NCBI RefSeq assembly: GCF_015265435.1
Contig: NZ_JABJWH010000010.1
Location: 62,001-126,000, forward strand
DNA length: 64,000 nt
Reading direction: 5' to 3'
Source: Alloalcanivorax profundimaris
GTDB lineage: Bacteria > Pseudomonadota > Gammaproteobacteria > Pseudomonadales > Alcanivoracaceae
Of this stretch, positions 8,235 through 19,066 are shown in pieces. Made by a program: the position numbers and the translations under genes. The first letter of the stretch is position 1; each line of letters opens with the position of its first letter. The notes beneath the pieces are model-generated. The model was not told the DNA's origin. It made no database searches and was given only the letters and a program-made list of their open reading frames with translations.

Positions 8235-10607
8235 TCAGTGGCCGTGTTTCTCGGCCAGGTAGAACCAGGTGTCGAGTACCGAATCCGGGTTCAGGGACAC
8301 CGAGGAGATGCCCTGCTCCATCAGCCACTTGGCCAGATCCGGATGGTCGGACGGGCCCTGGCCGCAGATGCCGATGTACTTGCCCTGGGCGTTGCAGGCG
8401 TCGATGGCCATCTTCAGCAGCGCCTTCACCGCCGGGTCCCGCTCGTCGAACAGGTGGCTGATGATGCCGGAGTCCCGGTCCAGGCCCAGGGTCAGCTGGG
8501 TCAGGTCGTTGGAACCGATGGAGAAGCCGTCGAAGAACTTCAGGAACTCGTCGGCGATCAGCGCGTTGGTGGGCAGCTCGCACATCATGATCACGCGCAG
8601 GCCGTTCTCGCCCCGCTTCAGGCCGTTCTTGGCCAGCAGATCAATCACCTGCTCCGCTTCGCCCGGCGTGCGCACGAACGGCACCATGATTTCCACGTTG
8701 GTGAAGCCCATTTCGTCGCGCACCTTCTTCAGGGCGCGGCATTCGAGCTCGAAACAATCGCGGAAATTCTCGCTGATGTAGCGGCTGGCGCCCCGGAAAC
8801 CCAGCATCGGGTTTTCTTCGTGAGGCTCGTACAGGCTGCCGCCGATCAGGTTGGCGTACTCGTTGGACTTGAAGTCGGACAGGCGCACGATGGCCTTTTC
8901 CGGGTGGAAGGCGGCGGCCAGGGTGGAAATCCCCTCGACCAGCTTCTCCACGTAGAAGTCCACCGGATCGTCGTAGCCGGCGATGCGCTTGTCGGCGGCC
9001 TGCTTGACGTCCTTGGGCAGGCCGTCGTAGTTGAGCAGCGCCTTGGGGTGCACGCCGATCATGCGGTTGATGATGAATTCCAGGCGCGCCAGGCCCACGC
9101 CCTGGTTGGGCAGGGTGGCGAAATCGAAGGCGCGGTCCGGGTTGCCCACGTTCATCATGATCTTGAACGGCAGCTTGGGCATGGATTCGATGGAGTTGCG
9201 CTGAACGTCGAACTCCAGGCGGCCCTCGTAGATGTTGCCGGTGTCGCCCTCGGCGCAGGACACGGTCACTTCCTGACCGTCCTTAAGCTGCTCGGTGGCG
9301 TCGCCGCAGCCAACGATGGCCGGCACGCCCAGCTCACGGGCGATGATCGCCGCGTGGCAGGTACGCCCGCCCCGGTTGGTGACGATGGCGGAGGCGCGCT
9401 TCATCACCGGTTCCCAGTCCGGGTCGGTCATGTCGGTGACCAGCACGTCGCCGGCCTGCACGCGGTCCATTTCCTTGATGCTGGAGACCACGCGGACCGG
9501 ACCGGCGCCGATGCGCTGGCCGATGGCACGGCCTTCCACCAGCACCTTGCCGGTCTGCTTGAGCAGGTAGCGCTCCATCACCGAGGCGTCGGAACGGCTC
9601 TTCACCGTCTCCGGGCGCGCTTGCACGATGAACAGCTTGTTGGTGTCGCCGTCCAGGGCCCATTCGATGTCCATGGGCATGCCGTAGTGCTTCTCGATCT
9701 CGATGGCCTGGCGGGACAGGCTTTCCACCTGTTCATCGCTGAGGCAGAAGCGCAGCCGGTCGGCCTGGGCCACGTCCACGGTCTGCACCGACTTGCCGGC
9801 GCTGGCCTCGCTGCCGTACACCATCTTCTGAAGCTTGCTGCCCAGGTTGCGGCGCAGGATGGACGGCTTCTTGTTGAGCAGGGTTTTCTTGTGAACGTAG
9901 AACTCGTCCGGGTTCACGGCGCCCTGCACCACCATTTCGCCGAGGCCGTAGGACGCGGTGATGAACACCACGTCGCGGAAGCCGGACTCGGTGTCCAGGG
10001 TGAACATCACGCCGGCGGCGCCGGTCTCGGAACGCACCATCTGCTGCACGCCGGCGGACAGGGCCACCAGCTTGTGATCAAAGCCCTGGTGCACCCGGTA
10101 GCTGATGGCGCGGTCGTTGAACAGGGAGGCGAACACCTCCTTCACCGCCACCATCACATGGTCAAGGCCACGGATATTGAGGAAGGTTTCCTGCTGGCCG
10201 GCGAAGGACGCATCGGGCAGGTCCTCGGCGGTGGCGGAGGAACGCACCGCCACCGGGAACTCGGCGTCGTCGCCGCCCATCTTCTCGTACGCGTCCCGGA
10301 TCGCGGCTTCCAGCCCGGGCTGGAAGGGGGCGTCCACCACCCACTTGCGAATCTTTTCACCGGTTTCCGCCAGGGCCACCACGTCATCCACGTCCAGCGC
10401 GCCGAGGGCGTCGTTGATCTTGGTGGTCAGATCATTGTGTTCCAGGAAATCGCGAAACGCTTCCGCGGTGGTGGCAAAACCGCCCGGGACGGACACGCCG
10501 GCCGCCGCCAGGTTGCTGATCATCTCGCCAAGGGAGGCGTTTTTGCCGCCGACGCGCTCCACGTCGTCCTTGCCCAGATCCTGAAACCAGACTACGTATT
10601 CCGCCAA
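8235..10607 (-). CDS. ppsA: Phosphoenolpyruvate synthase
   Basis: This cytosolic gluconeogenic enzyme (790 residues) converts pyruvate, ATP and water to PEP, AMP and phosphate. It has the N-terminal ATP-grasp domain ([11 protein letters not shown], then SSATAEDLP). The central phospho-histidine swivel domain contains [12 protein letters not shown] with the carrier His at residue 418. The C-terminal TIM barrel binds PEP/pyruvate and ends with [10 protein letters not shown]. Length and motifs are standard for the family. The start is TTG at 10607, supported by AAGGAG seven bases upstream. It is divergent from ppsR, the usual arrangement. In an organism living on hydrocarbons and organic acids it supplies PEP for sugar synthesis. 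Confidence 0.97.
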   Translation of the reverse strand: MAEYVVWFQDLGKDDVERVGGKNASLGEMISNLAAAGVSVPGGFATTAEAFRDFLEHNDLTTKINDALGALDVDDVVALAETGEKIRKWVVDAPFQPGLEAAIRDAYEKMGGDDAEFPVAVRSSATAEDLPDASFAGQQETFLNIRGLDHVMVAVKEVFASLFNDRAISYRVHQGFDHKLVALSAGVQQMVRSETGAAGVMFTLDTESGFRDVVFITASYGLGEMVVQGAVNPDEFYVHKKTLLNKKPSILRRNLGSKLQKMVYGSEASAGKSVQTVDVAQADRLRFCLSDEQVESLSRQAIEIEKHYGMPMDIEWALDGDTNKLFIVQARPETVKSRSDASVMERYLLKQTGKVLVEGRAIGQRIGAGPVRVVSSIKEMDRVQAGDVLVTDMTDPDWEPVMKRASAIVTNRGGRTCHAAIIARELGVPAIVGCGDATEQLKDGQEVTVSCAEGDTGNIYEGRLEFDVQRNSIESMPKLPFKIMMNVGNPDRAFDFATLPNQGVGLARLEFIINRMIGVHPKALLNYDGLPKDVKQAADKRIAGYDDPVDFYVEKLVEGISTLAAAFHPEKAIVRLSDFKSNEYANLIGGSLYEPHEENPMLGFRGASRYISENFRDCFELECRALKKVRDEMGFTNVEIMVPFVRTPGEAEQVIDLLAKNGLKRGENGLRVIMMCELPTNALIADEFLKFFDGFSIGSNDLTQLTLGLDRDSGIISHLFDERDPAVKALLKMAIDACNAQGKYIGICGQGPSDHPDLAKWLMEQGISSVSLNPDSVLDTWFYLAEKHGH

Positions 10608-10815
10608 GGTCGTCTCCTTAAGTGTTGCTGGCCGAGGAACCCGGGACCGGTGTGGTACACCGTGTTTCGGCGGTTCCCGGCTTTACCGGAATGAATCGAG
10701 GCGCCATTCTACCCAAAACCACGGCGCTTTGCCCGCCCGTATTGGCGAAACTGTTACGACTTTTGTGGAAGCCCCGCGCGACCCCGCGCGAGCTGTTACC
10801 GGGAGCTCCAAGTTC

Positions 10816-11634
10816 ATGAAAAGAACGGCTTTTTTTATTTCCGACGGCACCGGCATTACCGCCGAAACCCTGGGTCACACCCTGCTCAGCCAGTTCGGTA
10901 GCATAGATTTTAACCAGGTCACCATTCCCTATGTGCAGTCCGACGAGCTCGCCCGGGAGGCGGTCAACCGCATCGACCGGGCCGCCAGCGAGGACGGCGC
11001 CACCCCGGTGGTGTTCTCCACCCTGGTCAACGACACCCACCGCCAGATCCTGCACACCTGCAAGGGCCGGGTGCTGGATCTGTTCACCGCCTACCAGAAA
11101 CCCCTGGAGGAGGAACTGGGCGTGCCGGCCAACCACAAGGTGGGCCAGAGCCACGCCATCCGCGACCAGCAGGCCTACCGCATCCGCATCAACGCGGTGC
11201 ATTTCGCGCTGGACAATGACGACGGCGCGCGCACCCGCCACTACGATCAGGCGGACCTGATTCTGGTGGGCGTGTCGCGCTCCGGCAAGACGCCCACCTG
11301 CTTGTATCTGGCGTTGCAGTTCGGCCTGTTCACCGCCAACTACCCGCTCACCGAGGACGACTTCGACGACCTGCGCCTGCCCGACGCCCTGGCCCCGCAC
11401 CGCCACAAGCTGTTCGGGCTGACCATCAACGCCGACCGGCTCAGCGCCATCCGCAGCGAACGCAAGGCCGGCAGCCGCTACGCGTCGCCGCGCCAGTGCG
11501 ATATGGAAGTGCGCGCCCTGCAGGCGCTGTACAACAAGTTCAACATTCCCCACCTGGACGCCACCGAGCTGTCCATCGAGGAAATCAGCACCCGCATCCT
11601 GGCCATGACCGGCCTGCAGCGGCGCCTCCAGTAG
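10816..11634 (+). CDS. ppsR: PEP synthase regulatory protein (bifunctional kinase/pyrophosphorylase)
   Basis: This is a 272-residue DUF299-family protein that inactivates PEP synthase by ADP-dependent threonine phosphorylation and reactivates it by phosphorolysis. The N-terminus FFISDGTGITAETLG and the P-loop-like GVSRSGKTPTCLYLA (about residues 150-164) are characteristic. The frame is open further upstream, but the ATG at 10816 begins the family's usual N-terminus and has GGGAG ten bases before it. It is divergently oriented to ppsA; the 208 bp between them must carry both promoters. Confidence 0.95.
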   Translation: MKRTAFFISDGTGITAETLGHTLLSQFGSIDFNQVTIPYVQSDELAREAVNRIDRAASEDGATPVVFSTLVNDTHRQILHTCKGRVLDLFTAYQKPLEEELGVPANHKVGQSHAIRDQQAYRIRINAVHFALDNDDGARTRHYDQADLILVGVSRSGKTPTCLYLALQFGLFTANYPLTEDDFDDLRLPDALAPHRHKLFGLTINADRLSAIRSERKAGSRYASPRQCDMEVRALQALYNKFNIPHLDATELSIEEISTRILAMTGLQRRLQ

Positions 11635-11641
11635 GAGCGGC

Positions 11642-13126
11642 TCAGATCACGAAGCGGTCCATGAACTCGTTGACCGGCATGGCGTTGAGCCGGTCGGGGT
11701 TCCGGCACAGTTCCATGATGTCCGCCACCCGGCCGGCCGGGAAGCGGGTCGCCAGATTGCGGCGGAACTTGTCCTCCAGCACCGGGATGCCCTCCTCCCG
11801 GCGGCGGCGGTGGCCGATGGGGTATTCCACCGCCACCTGCTCGGTGCTGGAGCCGTCCTTGAAGAACACCTGCACCGCGTTGGCGATGGAGCGCTTCTCC
11901 GGATCGTAGTAGTCCTTCGAGTAACCCGGGTCCTCGACGATCTCCATCTTGTCGCGCAGTTCATCGATGATCGGATGGGCCTCGTGGAAGGCGTCCTCGT
12001 AGTGGTCCGCGTTGAGCTCGCCCAGGATCAGCGGCACCGCGGTCATGTATTGCAGGCAATGGTCCCGGTCCGCCGGATTCGCCAGCGGGCCGCGCTTGGA
12101 AATGATGCGGATCGCCGAGTCGTGGGTGGTGATGACGATGCGGTCGATCTCGTCGAGACGGTCCTTGACCTTCGGATGCAGGGTGACCGCCGCCTCGCAG
12201 GCGGTCTGGCTGTGGAATTCCGCCGGGAAGCTCAGCTTGAAGAGAATGTTCTCCATCACATAGGAACCGTATTCGCGCTGGAACTTGAAGCGCCGGTCCT
12301 GCTCCGGTTTGAGCTTCTGGTCCTTGTTGGTCTTGCTGAACAGCACGTCGTAGAAGCCCCATTGAGGCGCGCTCAGGGCACCGGGGATGCCCATCTCGCC
12401 GCGCAGGGCAATGTCCGCCAGGCGCACCGCCCGGCTGGTGGCGTCGCCGGCGGCCCAGGATTTGCGCGAGCCGGCGTTGGGCGCGTGCCGGTAGGTGCGC
12501 AGGGACTGGCCGTCCACCCAGGCGTGGGACACGGCGGACAGAAGCTGCTCGCGGTCAGCGCCCATCATGCGCGCCACCACCGCCGTGGAAGCCACCTTGA
12601 CCAGCACCACGTGATCCAGGCCGACCCGGTTGAAGGAATTCTCCAGGGCCAGCACGCCCTGGATCTCATGGGCCATGATCATCGCTTCCAGCACCGTCTT
12701 CATGGTCAGCGGCGCCTTGCCCCGGGACAGATTCTTTTGCGACAGGTGATCGGCCACCGCCAGGATGCCGCCGAGATTGTCGGAGGGATGCCCCCACTCC
12801 GCCGCCAGCCAGGTGTCGTTGTAGTCCAGCCAGCGCACGATGCAGCCGATGTCCCAGGCCGCCTTCACCGGGTCGAGCCGGTGCGGCGTGCCGGGCACCC
12901 GGGCGCCATGGGGTACCACGGTGCCTTCCACCAGCGGCCCCAGGTGCTTGGCGCATTCCGGGAAGCGCAACGCCAGCAGGCCGCAGCCCAGGGTGTCCAT
13001 CAGGCACAGGCGGGCGGTGTCCCAGGCCTCCTTCGACTGGATGTCGTAGCCGAGCACATAGTCGACGATGGCCTGGATTTCCGGGTCGTAGTCGGGGCGC
13101 AGATTCTGATCCACGTTGCCGGTCAT
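11642..13126 (-). CDS. prpD: 2-methylcitrate dehydratase PrpD
   Basis: This cytosolic, Fe-S-independent MmgE/PrpD-family enzyme (494 residues) dehydrates 2-methylcitrate to 2-methyl-cis-aconitate. Family landmarks include [26 protein letters not shown] and [21 protein letters not shown]. It is the last gene of the gntR-prpB-prpC-acnD-prpF-prpD run. Having both PrpD and AcnD is known in several gammaproteobacteria, where AcnD with PrpF can replace PrpD. A 98-bp gap containing a paired REP hairpin separates it from prpF, so its expression level may be set apart from the rest of the operon. Confidence 0.95.
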   Translation of the reverse strand: MTGNVDQNLRPDYDPEIQAIVDYVLGYDIQSKEAWDTARLCLMDTLGCGLLALRFPECAKHLGPLVEGTVVPHGARVPGTPHRLDPVKAAWDIGCIVRWLDYNDTWLAAEWGHPSDNLGGILAVADHLSQKNLSRGKAPLTMKTVLEAMIMAHEIQGVLALENSFNRVGLDHVVLVKVASTAVVARMMGADREQLLSAVSHAWVDGQSLRTYRHAPNAGSRKSWAAGDATSRAVRLADIALRGEMGIPGALSAPQWGFYDVLFSKTNKDQKLKPEQDRRFKFQREYGSYVMENILFKLSFPAEFHSQTACEAAVTLHPKVKDRLDEIDRIVITTHDSAIRIISKRGPLANPADRDHCLQYMTAVPLILGELNADHYEDAFHEAHPIIDELRDKMEIVEDPGYSKDYYDPEKRSIANAVQVFFKDGSSTEQVAVEYPIGHRRRREEGIPVLEDKFRRNLATRFPAGRVADIMELCRNPDRLNAMPVNEFMDRFVI

Positions 13127-13161
13127 GGTGCCTCCTTGTCATGTGTTCGGTTGGCGGAGCT

Positions 13162-13214
13162 ATCGCGACTGAAGTCGCTCCTACAGTCCACGTAGGAGCG
13201 ACTTCAGTCGCGAT
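13162..13214. repeat. Paired REP-like hairpin between prpF and prpD
   Basis: Two perfectly complementary 23-nt arms (13162-13184 and 13192-13214) are separated by AGTCCAC. The arms begin ATCGCGACTGAAGTCGC and end GCGACTTCAGTCGCGAT, so each arm also contains its own small hairpin. A related single copy with GTAGGAGCG at its head occurs at 31122-31143, and a similar core at 25564-25583. Such elements in operons can stabilise upstream mRNA or attenuate downstream genes. Confidence 0.85.
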
Positions 13215-13224
13215 CCGGCGGCGC

Positions 13225-14406
13225 TTACGAAAGCACGTCGCCGGGAACGCGCACCCAGCCTTCCATGAGCACCCGGGCACTGCGGCTCATGGTGGCCTTG
13301 GTGACTTGCCAGCGGTCGCCCTCCCGGCGTGCCTCGCCACCCACCTTGAGCGTACCGGAGGGATGCCCGAAACGCACCGAGTCGCGCTCGCCGCCGCCGG
13401 CGGCCAGGTTCACCAGGGTGCCCGGGATGGCGGCGGCGGTGCCGATGGCCACCGCCGCGGTGCCCATCATGGCGTGATGCAGCTTGCCCATGGAGAGCGC
13501 CCGCACCAGCAGGTCGATGTCGCCGGCGGCCACGGTCTTGCCGCTGGACGCCAGGTATTCCCGGGGCGGCGCCACGAAGGCCACCTTCGGCGTGTGCTGG
13601 CGCTGCTCGGCCTCCTCCAGGGACTGGATCAGCCCCATGCGCAGGGCGCCGTGGGCGCGAATCGTCTCGAAGCGGGCCAGGGCCCGGGCATCCTCGTTGA
13701 TGTCGCCCTGCAGCTCGGTACCGGTGTAACCGATGTCCTCGGCGTTGACGAATACCGTGGGAATGCCGGCGTTGATCATGGTCGCCTTCAAGGTACCGAT
13801 ACCGGGCACCTCCAGGTCGTCCACCGGGTTGCCGGTGGGAAACAAAGCGCCCTCCCCGTCCGCCGGGTCGAGGAACTCGATTTTCACCTCGGCGGCGGGA
13901 AAGGTGACCCCGTCCAGCTCGAAGTCACCGGTTTCCTGCACCTCGCCGTCGGTGATCGGGATGCGGGCGATGATGGTCTTCTCGATATTGGCCTGCCAGA
14001 TGCGGATCTCCGCCTCGCCGTTGGCCGGCACCCGGGCCGGGTCCACCAGGCCATTACTGATGGCGAAAGCGCCCACGGCGGCGGTGAGGTTGCCGCAATT
14101 GCCGCTCCAGTCGATGAACGGCTTGTCGATGGACACCTGGCCGAACAGATAATCCACGTCGTGGTCGGGGCTGTCGCTGCGCGACAGGATCACCGTCTTG
14201 CTGGTGCTGGAGGTGGCGCCGCCCATGCCGTCGGTGTGCTTGCCGTAGGGATCCGGACTGCCGATCACGCGCAGCAACAGGGCGTCCCGGGCCGGGCCCG
14301 GCACCCGGGCGGCTTCCGGCAGATCATCGAGCCGGAAGAAAACGCCCTTGCTGGTGCCGCCGCGCATGTAGGTGGCGGGAATTTTGATCTGTGGTGCGTT
14401 ACTCAT
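13225..14406 (-). CDS. prpF: AcnD-accessory protein PrpF (2-methylaconitate isomerase)
   Basis: The 393-residue protein belongs to the PrpF/diaminopimelate-epimerase-fold isomerases and moves the double bond of 2-methylaconitate between its trans and cis forms, allowing AcnD to feed methylisocitrate formation. Family landmarks are IPATYMRGGTSKGVFF at the N-terminus, GMGGATSSTSKT, and DWSGNCGNLTAAVG with the conserved Cys. An in-frame GTG lies 18 bp upstream, but the ATG at 14406 has GGAGTCACAACC before it, so it is chosen. It lies 14 bp after acnD in the same operon. Confidence 0.95.
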   Translation of the reverse strand: MSNAPQIKIPATYMRGGTSKGVFFRLDDLPEAARVPGPARDALLLRVIGSPDPYGKHTDGMGGATSSTSKTVILSRSDSPDHDVDYLFGQVSIDKPFIDWSGNCGNLTAAVGAFAISNGLVDPARVPANGEAEIRIWQANIEKTIIARIPITDGEVQETGDFELDGVTFPAAEVKIEFLDPADGEGALFPTGNPVDDLEVPGIGTLKATMINAGIPTVFVNAEDIGYTGTELQGDINEDARALARFETIRAHGALRMGLIQSLEEAEQRQHTPKVAFVAPPREYLASSGKTVAAGDIDLLVRALSMGKLHHAMMGTAAVAIGTAAAIPGTLVNLAAGGGERDSVRFGHPSGTLKVGGEARREGDRWQVTKATMSRSARVLMEGWVRVPGDVLS

Positions 14407-14420
14407 GGTTGTGACTCCAT

Positions 14421-17015
14421 TCACGCCGCGCTATCGGCAATGAACTCCTTGGCGAATTTCTGCAGGATGCCGCCGGCGGAGTACACCGAGACTTCCTCGG
14501 CGGTGTCCAGACGGCAGATCACCGGCACTTCCTCGCTGTCGCCGTTGGCGCGGTGGATCACCAGGGTGAGCTCGGCCCGAGGCGCCGGCGTGCCCTTGAC
14601 GTCGAAGGTCTCGGTGCCGTCGATGTTCAGGGTCTTGCGGGTGGTGCCCTCCTGGAACTGCAGTGGCATCACGCCCATGCCGATCAGGTTGGTGCGGTGG
14701 ATGCGCTCGAAGCCTTCGGCGACGATCGCTTCCACCCCGGCCAGCGCCACGCCCTTGGCGGCCCAGTCCCGGGAGGAACCCTGGCCGTAGTCGGCGCCGG
14801 CGATGATGATCAGCGGCTGCTTGCGTTCCATGTAGGTTTCGATGGCTTCCCACATGCGGGTGGGCTTGCCTTCCGGTTCCACCCGGGCGTAGGAGCCCTG
14901 CTTCACCTCGCCGTTCTCGTCACGCACCATTTCGTTGAGCAGCTTGGGGTTGGCGAAGGTGGCGCGCTGGGCGGTCAGGTGGTCGCCCCGGTGGGTGGCG
15001 TAGGAGTTGAAGTCCTCCTCCGGCAGGCCCATTTTCGCCAGGTATTCGCCGGCGGCGCTGTCCGGCAGGATGGCGTTGGACGGTGACAGGTGGTCGGTGG
15101 TGATGTTGTCACCGAGCACCGCCAGCGGCCGCATGCCCTTGAGGCCACGCTCGCCGGCCATGGTGCCTTCCCAGTACGGCGGACGGCGAATATAGGTGCT
15201 CATCGGCCGCCAGTCGTACAGCGGGCTGGCCGCCCGGGCACCGTCGCCCTTCTTCTCGAACATGGGAATGTAGGTGGCGCGGAACTGCTCGGGTTTCACG
15301 CTGGCCTTGACGATGGCGTCGATCTCGCCGTCCTCGGGCCAGATGTCCTTGAGCATGATCGGGTTGCCGTCGGCGTCATGGCCCAGGGCATCCTTCTCGA
15401 TGTCGAAGCGGATGGTGCCGGCGATGGCGTAGGCCACCACCAGCGGCGGCGAGGCCAGGAACGCCTGCTTGGCGTAGGGGTGGATGCGGCCGTCGAAGTT
15501 GCGGTTGCCGGACAGCACGGCGGTGGCGTACAGATCCCGGTCCACCACTTCCTGCTGGATTTTCGGGTCCAGGGCGCCGCTCATGCCGTTGCAGGTGGTG
15601 CAGGCGAAGGCGACCACGTCGAAGCCCAGGCTCTGCAGCTCCGGCAGCAGGTTGGCCTCCTCCAGGTACATTTTCACCGTCTTGGAGCCCGGCGCCAGGG
15701 AGGACTTCACCCAGGGTTTGCGCACCAGCCCCAGTTTGTTGGCGTTCCGCGCGATCAGGCCGGCGGCGATCATGTTGCGCGGATTACTGGTGTTGGTGCA
15801 GGAGGTGATGGCGGCGATGATCACCGCGCCGTCGGGCATTTCGCCTTCCTTTTCCTGCCACTCACCGGCCACGCCACGGGACGCCAGCTCCGAGGTGGGC
15901 AGGCGCGCGTGCGGGTTGGACGGCCCGGCCAGGGTGCGCTCCACCTTGGACATGTCGAAGCGCAGCACCCGCTCGTACTCCGCGTTCTTCAGGGAATCGG
16001 CCCAGAAGCCGGCTTCCTTGGCGTAGGTTTCGGTGAGCTTCACCTGGTCGTCGTCGCGGCCGGTGAGCTTGAGGTAATCGAGGGTCTGGCCGTCGATGTA
16101 GAACATGGCCGCGGTGGCGCCGTATTCCGGGGTCATGTTGGAAATGGTGGCGCGGTCGCCCACGGTCAGGGAGTCGGCGCCCTCGCCGAAGAATTCCAGG
16201 TAGGCGCCCACCACCCGTTCCTTGCGCAGGAATTCGGTGAGCGACAGCACCAGGTCGGTGCCGGTGATGCCCGGCTTGAGCTTGCCGGTGAGTTCCACGC
16301 CGACGATGTCCGGCAGGCGCATCATGGACGGATTGCCCAGCATCACGTTCTCGGCTTCCAGGCCGCCCACGCCCACGGAGATCACGCCCAGGGCGTCCAC
16401 CATGGGGGTGTGGCTGTCGGTGCCGACGCAGGTATCCGGAAACGCCACGCCCTCGCGCACCTGAACCACCGGCGACATCTTCTCCAGGTTGATCTGGTGC
16501 ATGATGCCGTTGCCCGGGGGAATCACGTCCACGTTATCGAAGGCGGTCTTGGTCCAGTTGATGAAGTGGAAGCGGTCCTCGTTGCGGCGCTCTTCCACCG
16601 CCCGGTTCTTCTCGAAGGCGTCCTTCTCGAAGCCCGGGTGTTCCACCGCCAGGGAGTGGTCCACGATCAGCTGGGTGGGCACCACCGGGTTGACCTTGGC
16701 CGGGTCGCCGCCTTTCTCGGCGATGGCGTCGCGCAGGCCGGCCAGATCCACCAGGGCGGTCTGGCCGAGAATGTCGTGGCACACCACCCGCGCCGGGTAC
16801 CAGGGGAAATCCAGATCGCGCTTGCGCTCGATCAGTTGCTTGAGCGAGTCGGTGAGCGCCGCCGGCTCGCAACGGCGCACCAGTTGCTCGGCCAGCACCC
16901 GGGAGGTGTACGGCAGCTTGTCGTAGGCGCCGGGCTGGATCGCGTCCACCGCGGCGCGGGTGTCGAAATAATCCAGCTCGGTGCCGGGAAGGCGTTTGCG
17001 GTATTCGGTGTTCAT
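14421..17015 (-). CDS. acnD: Fe-S-dependent 2-methylcitrate dehydratase AcnD
   Basis: This aconitase-superfamily enzyme (864 residues) of the methylcitrate cycle dehydrates 2-methylcitrate to 2-methyl-trans-aconitate. Cluster-binding cysteines are in TSCTNTSNP and ACTTCNG. Other landmarks are VGTDSHTPM and GADYGQGSSRDWAAKG in the swivelling C-terminal domain. The N-terminus NTEYRKRLPGT and the length fit AcnD rather than housekeeping AcnA, and so does its place between prpC and prpF. Its start codon is one base beyond the prpC stop, so translation is probably coupled. Confidence 0.95.
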   Translation of the reverse strand: MNTEYRKRLPGTELDYFDTRAAVDAIQPGAYDKLPYTSRVLAEQLVRRCEPAALTDSLKQLIERKRDLDFPWYPARVVCHDILGQTALVDLAGLRDAIAEKGGDPAKVNPVVPTQLIVDHSLAVEHPGFEKDAFEKNRAVEERRNEDRFHFINWTKTAFDNVDVIPPGNGIMHQINLEKMSPVVQVREGVAFPDTCVGTDSHTPMVDALGVISVGVGGLEAENVMLGNPSMMRLPDIVGVELTGKLKPGITGTDLVLSLTEFLRKERVVGAYLEFFGEGADSLTVGDRATISNMTPEYGATAAMFYIDGQTLDYLKLTGRDDDQVKLTETYAKEAGFWADSLKNAEYERVLRFDMSKVERTLAGPSNPHARLPTSELASRGVAGEWQEKEGEMPDGAVIIAAITSCTNTSNPRNMIAAGLIARNANKLGLVRKPWVKSSLAPGSKTVKMYLEEANLLPELQSLGFDVVAFACTTCNGMSGALDPKIQQEVVDRDLYATAVLSGNRNFDGRIHPYAKQAFLASPPLVVAYAIAGTIRFDIEKDALGHDADGNPIMLKDIWPEDGEIDAIVKASVKPEQFRATYIPMFEKKGDGARAASPLYDWRPMSTYIRRPPYWEGTMAGERGLKGMRPLAVLGDNITTDHLSPSNAILPDSAAGEYLAKMGLPEEDFNSYATHRGDHLTAQRATFANPKLLNEMVRDENGEVKQGSYARVEPEGKPTRMWEAIETYMERKQPLIIIAGADYGQGSSRDWAAKGVALAGVEAIVAEGFERIHRTNLIGMGVMPLQFQEGTTRKTLNIDGTETFDVKGTPAPRAELTLVIHRANGDSEEVPVICRLDTAEEVSVYSAGGILQKFAKEFIADSAA

Positions 17016-17016
17016 C

Positions 17017-18144
17017 TCAACCCCGCTCGGCGATCGGCGTCACCGGACGCAGCTCCGGGCCGGTGTATTCGGCGCTCGGGCGGATGATGCGGTTGTCGGC
17101 GCGCTGCTCGAACACATGGGCGGCCCAACCGGTCAGCCGGCTCATCACGAAGATCGGCGTGAACAGCTTGGTGGGGATGCCCATGAAGTGGTACGCGGAG
17201 GCGTGGAAGAAGTCCGCGTTGCAGAACAGCTTCTTCTCGCGCCACATTACTTCCTCGCAGCGCACGGAAATGTTGTAGAGGTTCTCGCCATTGACGTCGC
17301 GGGACAGTTTCTCCGACCAGTGCTTGATGATCGCGTTGCGCGGATCGGACTCCCGGTAAATGGCGTGGCCGAACCCCATGATCTTTTCCTTGCGCTCCAG
17401 CATGCCCAGCATGCCCTTCTCGGCGTCCTCGGGATCCTGGAAGTTCTCGATCATTTCCATGGCCGCCTCGTTGGCGCCGCCGTGCAGCGGACCACGCAGG
17501 GAACCGATGGCGCCGGTGATGCAGCTGTGGATGTCGCTCAGCGTGGAGGCGCACACCCGGGCGGTGAAGGTGGAGGCGTTGAACTCGTGCTCCGCGTACA
17601 GGATCAGGGAGACGTGCATCACCGCTTCGTGCAGATCGTTGGGCTTCTCGCCGCGCAGCAGATGCAGGAAATGGGCGCCGATGGAATCGTCGTCGGTTTC
17701 GGTTTCCACGCGCACGCCGTCATGGCTGTAGCGGTACCAGTAGCAGATGATGCTCGGGAACGCCGCCAGCATGCGGTCGGTGGCGTCCTGCTGCTGGTCG
17801 AAGCTGGTCTCGGTTTCCAGATTGCCGAGCACGGAGCAGCCGGTGCGCATCACGTCCATGGGATGGGCGTCCTTGGGAATCCGCTCCAGCACCTCCTTGA
17901 GCGCCTGGGGCAGACCGCGCAGACCCTTGAGCTTCTTCTTGTAGGCGTCCAGTTCCGCCTGGGTGGGCAGCGCGCCTTTCAGAATCAGGTGGGCGACCTC
18001 CTCGAACTGGCAGTTCTCCGCCAGGTCCTTGACGTCGTAGCCACGGTAAGTAAGGCCGGAGCCACTTTTGCCCACGGTGGAAAGGGCCGTTTTGCCGGCG
18101 ACCTGGCCACGCAGGCCGGCGCCGTTGGGTTGCTTCTCTGCCAT
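17017..18144 (-). CDS. prpC: 2-methylcitrate synthase
   Basis: It condenses propionyl-CoA with oxaloacetate to 2-methylcitrate, the entry step of the methylcitrate cycle. The 375-residue citrate-synthase fold shows the catalytic His region LHGGANEAAM and the second His/Asp region GFGHAIYRESDPRN. The N-terminus AEKQPNGAGLRGQVAG matches PrpC proteins and starts at the second of two in-frame ATGs (18150 and 18144); the second has better spacing from GAGG. The gene follows prpB by 28 bp and precedes acnD by one base. Confidence 0.95.
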   Translation of the reverse strand: MAEKQPNGAGLRGQVAGKTALSTVGKSGSGLTYRGYDVKDLAENCQFEEVAHLILKGALPTQAELDAYKKKLKGLRGLPQALKEVLERIPKDAHPMDVMRTGCSVLGNLETETSFDQQQDATDRMLAAFPSIICYWYRYSHDGVRVETETDDDSIGAHFLHLLRGEKPNDLHEAVMHVSLILYAEHEFNASTFTARVCASTLSDIHSCITGAIGSLRGPLHGGANEAAMEMIENFQDPEDAEKGMLGMLERKEKIMGFGHAIYRESDPRNAIIKHWSEKLSRDVNGENLYNISVRCEEVMWREKKLFCNADFFHASAYHFMGIPTKLFTPIFVMSRLTGWAAHVFEQRADNRIIRPSAEYTGPELRPVTPIAERG

Positions 18145-18172
18145 CGTCATCGTCCTCGTATTGACGGGTCGG

Positions 18173-19066
18173 TTATTCTCCGCGCTGCTTGGCGAAGAGC
18201 TCGTCGAGTTTTTGTTCGTAGTCGTGGTAACCCAGGAAGTCGTACAGTTCCATGCGGGTCTGCATGGTGTCGACCACGTTTTTCTGGGTCCCTTCCTCGC
18301 GAATGGCCTGGTACACGCGCAGCGCCGCCTGGTTCATGGCGCGGAACGCCGACAGCGGGTACAGGATCATGCCGGCGCCGGCGTCGCGCAGTTCCTCGCG
18401 TGTGAACAGCGGCGTGGCGCCGAATTCGGTGATGTTGGCCAGCAGCGGCGTGTCACCCAGCCCCTCGGAGAACGCCTTGTAGTCCTCCAGGGTGTGCACC
18501 GCCTCGGCGAAGATGCCGTCGGCGCCGGCTTCCACGCAGGCACGGGCCCGTTCCACGGCGGGCTCCAGGCCCTCCTTCTGGAACGCGTCGGTGCGCGCGA
18601 TGATGAAGAAGTCATCGTCGGTGCGAGCGTCGGCGGCGGCCTTGATGCGGTCCACCATTTCCTGCTGGGAGACGATTTCCTTGTTGGGGCGGTGGCCGCA
18701 ACGCTTCTGCGCCACCTGGTCCTCCAGGTGCACGGCGCCGGCGCCGGCGCGGATCATTTCCTTGATGGTGCGGCCGATGTTGAAGGCGCCGCCCCAGCCG
18801 GTGTCGATGTCCACCAGCAACGGCACTTCGGACGCGGCGCTGATGCGGCGCACGTCCTCGAGCACGTCGTTCATGGTGGTCATGCCCAGGTCCGGCAGAC
18901 CGTAGGAGGCGTTGGCGACGCCACCGCCGGACAGGTAAATGGCGCGGTAACCCACCTGCTCCGCCATGATCGCGGTGTAGGCGTTGATGGTGCCCATGAT
19001 CTGAAGCGGCTGTTCTTCCGCCAGGGCTTGCCGGAAACGGGCGCCGGCGCTGCTGGGACGGCTCAT
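18173..19066 (-). CDS. prpB: Methylisocitrate lyase
   Basis: It cleaves 2-methylisocitrate to pyruvate and succinate, completing propionyl-CoA oxidation. The 297-residue ICL/PEP-mutase-family protein has the catalytic Cys motif KRCGHR, the metal-binding DIDTGWGG, and EDQVAQ. Its ATG overlaps the stop of the GntR regulator by 4 bp, so regulator and first enzyme are translationally coupled. Odd-chain alkanes and fatty acids give propionyl-CoA, which explains the need for this pathway here. Confidence 0.96.
   Translation of the reverse strand: MSRPSSAGARFRQALAEEQPLQIMGTINAYTAIMAEQVGYRAIYLSGGGVANASYGLPDLGMTTMNDVLEDVRRISAASEVPLLVDIDTGWGGAFNIGRTIKEMIRAGAGAVHLEDQVAQKRCGHRPNKEIVSQQEMVDRIKAAADARTDDDFFIIARTDAFQKEGLEPAVERARACVEAGADGIFAEAVHTLEDYKAFSEGLGDTPLLANITEFGATPLFTREELRDAGAGMILYPLSAFRAMNQAALRVYQAIREEGTQKNVVDTMQTRMELYDFLGYHDYEQKLDELFAKQRGE

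Noticed and set aside
8199-10694. 831-codon open frame on the plus strand
   Set aside because: It is antisense to ppsA; high GC keeps the opposite frame open. The translation is rich in His, Gly and Val with no family motif.
15090-17087. 665-codon open frame on the plus strand
   Set aside because: It is antisense to acnD and has the same shadow composition.
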